Of a stretch of 8,598 bases of DNA, positions 6,513 through 8,598 are shown piece by piece. The notes beneath the pieces were generated by a model that was given only the letters and a program-made list of their open reading frames with translations, was not told the origin of the DNA and searched no databases. Location of the stretch: the NCBI GenBank assembly GCA_013336205.1, contig JAAXUD010000085.1, forward strand, positions 1 to 8,598. Direction: 5' to 3'. Each line of letters opens with the position of its first letter. The first letter of the stretch is position 1. The DNA comes from Lentimicrobium sp. Lineage in GTDB: Bacteria; Bacteroidota; Bacteroidia; Bacteroidales; Lentimicrobiaceae. A program made the position numbers and the translations under genes.

Positions 6513-8598
6513 ATGTTCAGAGACCTTTTCCATCATAGTTTCCGGGCTTTAAGCCGCCAGAAATCCTATGTTTTTATTAATATTCTGGGACTTGCCAGCG
6601 GTATAGCCTGCAGCCTGGTTATCGCATTGTTTATTATCCATGAACTTAGTTTCGATAATTACCATGAAAAGAAGGACCGGATTTACCGGATTATTCTTCA
6701 TGGTAAAATCAGCGGTCAGGAGCTGAAAGTAACCTCAACAGCCTCTCCCATCGGGCCAACTATGAAAGCTGAATTTCCTGAAGTTGAGAACTTCCTCCGA
6801 ATGAATCGCTGGGGCGAAACCATTCTTAAGTACGAGGATAAGTTTTTTACTGAAGAAAATTTCATGGAAGCAGATTCCAGTTTCTTCGAGTTCTTCTCAA
6901 TACCAGTAATACAGGGGAATCAAAAAACAGCGCTGAATGCCCCGCACACGGTTGCCCTGTCTGAATCAGCTGCCGGAAAGATATTCGGCAAGGATGATCC
7001 TATCAACAAAATGCTGAAAATTGGCACCGATTCAATCCGATACAGGGTAACAGCAATCTTTGGAGATATCCCGGAATCAACTCATTTCGAGGCCAGTATG
7101 ATAGGGTCGTTTATGACAAATCCCAGGGCAAACGACAATGAATGGTTATCAAACAGCTTCAGTACCTATATTCTGCTTAAACCAAATGCTGTTCCTTCTT
7201 CCGTAGATGCAAAATTCAATGGTTTAATAATAAAATATGTAGGTCCACTGATTACTAAATACCTGGGCCTTACCCTGTCAGATTTTCTGACCCAGGGGAA
7301 CAAATACCGCCTTTACTTGCAACCTTTAGGCGAAGTACACCTCGATCCTTCCATTCAGCAGGAAATGAAGGAGCCCGGCGACCCCAGGTACCTTTGGATA
7401 TTTGGCAGCATTGCTATCCTTATTATCCTGATTGCCGCAATAAATTTTATGAATCTCTCTACAGCACAGGCTTCAAAACGGGCGAAAGAGATTGGCATTA
7501 AAAAAGTTGTAGGATCATCGCGGGGCATACTCATCGCGCAATTTATTACCGAAACCATTTTACTTTCCCTGATTTCGCTGGTAGTAGCCATTATGATTAC
7601 CGAAATTTCACTGCCGTTATTCAACAAACTACTTGATATCAAACTATCAATAGGATATTTCAGCAACTGGTATACGATTCCGGCACTACTGATACTTTCG
7701 CTTTTCATAGGATTTCTGGCAGGCAGTTATCCGGCTTTCTATATGTCATCCTTTAATCCATATGTGGTTTTAAAAGGAAAATTAAGATCAAGCCGAAGCA
7801 GTATTAACCTGCGCAGCGGATTGGTTGTGCTACAGTTTACGATTTCTATCGTACTTATAGCCGGTACTCTTATCATGTTCAGGCAAATTAAGTACATGCA
7901 GAGTACCGATCTTGGATTCAACAAGGAGCATGTACTTGTAATTCGAAGAGCTGAAGCAATTGGCAATCACGTGAATGAATTTAAAACAGCCTTGCAGAAA
8001 ATTCCGGGCGTACTTTTTGTATCGGCTTCTACAGCCGTTCCCGGGCATGGCAACAACAATAACGGTTATATGATCAAAGGCCGGCCTGAGGAAACCTTTT
8101 TGCTGCAAACAAACTGGGTTGATGGAGATTACCTTGAAACCTACGGACATAAACTGGAATCAGGCAGGTTCTTTGATAAAACTATCATTTCTGACAAAGA
8201 TGCCTGCATTATAAATCAGGAAGCAATTAAAGACTTTACCCTGAGCAACCCGCTTGAAACTAAAATAATCAGGGGTAACGACAGCGGTGAAGAAAAAACA
8301 GTGGTACCCGTAATTGGTGTAGTCCGTGATTTTCATTTCGAATCGCTGCGCACCGAAATTGCGCCTCATGTGATGATGTTTAAGACAGAAGATATTCAAT
8401 GGGGATACTTCAGCATAAGACTTTCACCTGCTGCCGGTGCTTCTACTCTCAAAGAAATTGAAAAAAGCTGGGAAAGCTATGCCGCCAGTGATCCGATGCA
8501 GTATTTCTTTATGGATAAGGATGTTGAACAGATGTATCAGTCTGAAAAACAGAATGCCCGACTGGCAATTGTTTTCACGATTATGGCTATTCTGATCG
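6513..8598 (+). CDS. ABC transporter permease, duplicated MacB/FtsX type (3' end outside window)
   Basis: Inner-membrane permease subunit working with a separate ATPase. The frame is open from ATG 6513 to the window end (695 complete codons). Order: TM1 (about 19-42), periplasmic MacB-like core domain (about 50-285), three-helix FtsX block (TMs about 294-315, 340-365, 388-408) with the conserved cytoplasmic motif KEIGIKKVVGSS after its first helix, then a second copy: TM about 434-456, a second core-like domain (about 460-682) and the first helix of a second FtsX block at the very end (LAIVFTIMAILI). This 4+4 layout is typical of roughly 780-800-residue Bacteroidota permeases, so about 100 residues are probably missing. 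The start fits the usual N-terminus, a short amphipathic stretch before TM1. The family covers lipoprotein release, antimicrobial-peptide and macrolide export; the substrate cannot be told, and no ATPase gene is in view. Confidence 0.94.
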   Translation, partial: MFRDLFHHSFRALSRQKSYVFINILGLASGIACSLVIALFIIHELSFDNYHEKKDRIYRIILHGKISGQELKVTSTASPIGPTMKAEFPEVENFLRMNRWGETILKYEDKFFTEENFMEADSSFFEFFSIPVIQGNQKTALNAPHTVALSESAAGKIFGKDDPINKMLKIGTDSIRYRVTAIFGDIPESTHFEASMIGSFMTNPRANDNEWLSNSFSTYILLKPNAVPSSVDAKFNGLIIKYVGPLITKYLGLTLSDFLTQGNKYRLYLQPLGEVHLDPSIQQEMKEPGDPRYLWIFGSIAILIILIAAINFMNLSTAQASKRAKEIGIKKVVGSSRGILIAQFITETILLSLISLVVAIMITEISLPLFNKLLDIKLSIGYFSNWYTIPALLILSLFIGFLAGSYPAFYMSSFNPYVVLKGKLRSSRSSINLRSGLVVLQFTISIVLIAGTLIMFRQIKYMQSTDLGFNKEHVLVIRRAEAIGNHVNEFKTALQKIPGVLFVSASTAVPGHGNNNNGYMIKGRPEETFLLQTNWVDGDYLETYGHKLESGRFFDKTIISDKDACIINQEAIKDFTLSNPLETKIIRGNDSGEEKTVVPVIGVVRDFHFESLRTEIAPHVMMFKTEDIQWGYFSIRLSPAAGASTLKEIEKSWESYAASDPMQYFFMDKDVEQMYQSEKQNARLAIVFTIMAILI

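Noticed and set aside
7355..8399. Minus-strand ORFs of 75-117 codons
   Set aside because: They are antisense to the permease, whose frame is open throughout with conserved FtsX motifs.

Overview
The window looks like a chromosomal segment from a Bacteroidota bacterium, probably Bacteroidales-like. The evidence is an AT-rich background with very AT-rich spacers, gene starts without clear Shine-Dalgarno sequences, hybrid histidine kinases with HisKA, HATPase and receiver in one chain, a POTRA-less Omp85-type barrel, and a long duplicated FtsX/MacB-like permease of the type expanded in that phylum. This is inferred from family content; no rRNA or marker gene is present.

Layout: (1) 1-2760, minus strand: a large soluble hybrid histidine kinase with five PAS domains. 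Its 3' end, most of the receiver, lies beyond base 1. (2) 2761-3635: an 875-base AT-rich spacer between the two divergent kinases. It holds a decayed-looking minus-strand reading frame (about 2796-3080), two very short plus-strand ORFs and a few weak inverted repeats. (3) 3636-4991, plus: a membrane-anchored hybrid histidine kinase with two TM helices and almost no sensor domain. (4) 4988-6271, plus: an exported outer-membrane beta-barrel protein whose start overlaps the kinase stop, so the two are probably co-translated. (5) 6272-6512: a short spacer. (6) 6513 to the window end, plus: an ABC transporter permease with duplicated MacB/FtsX modules, cut by the window edge.

How the parts may work together: both kinases carry the phospho-accepting His and at least the start of a receiver, but no separate response regulator or DNA-binding output gene is visible. 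Phosphotransfer must therefore leave this window. The kinase/barrel overlap is the strongest functional link and suggests signalling tied to the envelope. The permease, likely working in lipoprotein, lipid or efflux traffic, is separately placed and may or may not share regulation. No mobile element, CRISPR array, tRNA or rRNA was recognised, and no clearly novel multi-gene system is evident.
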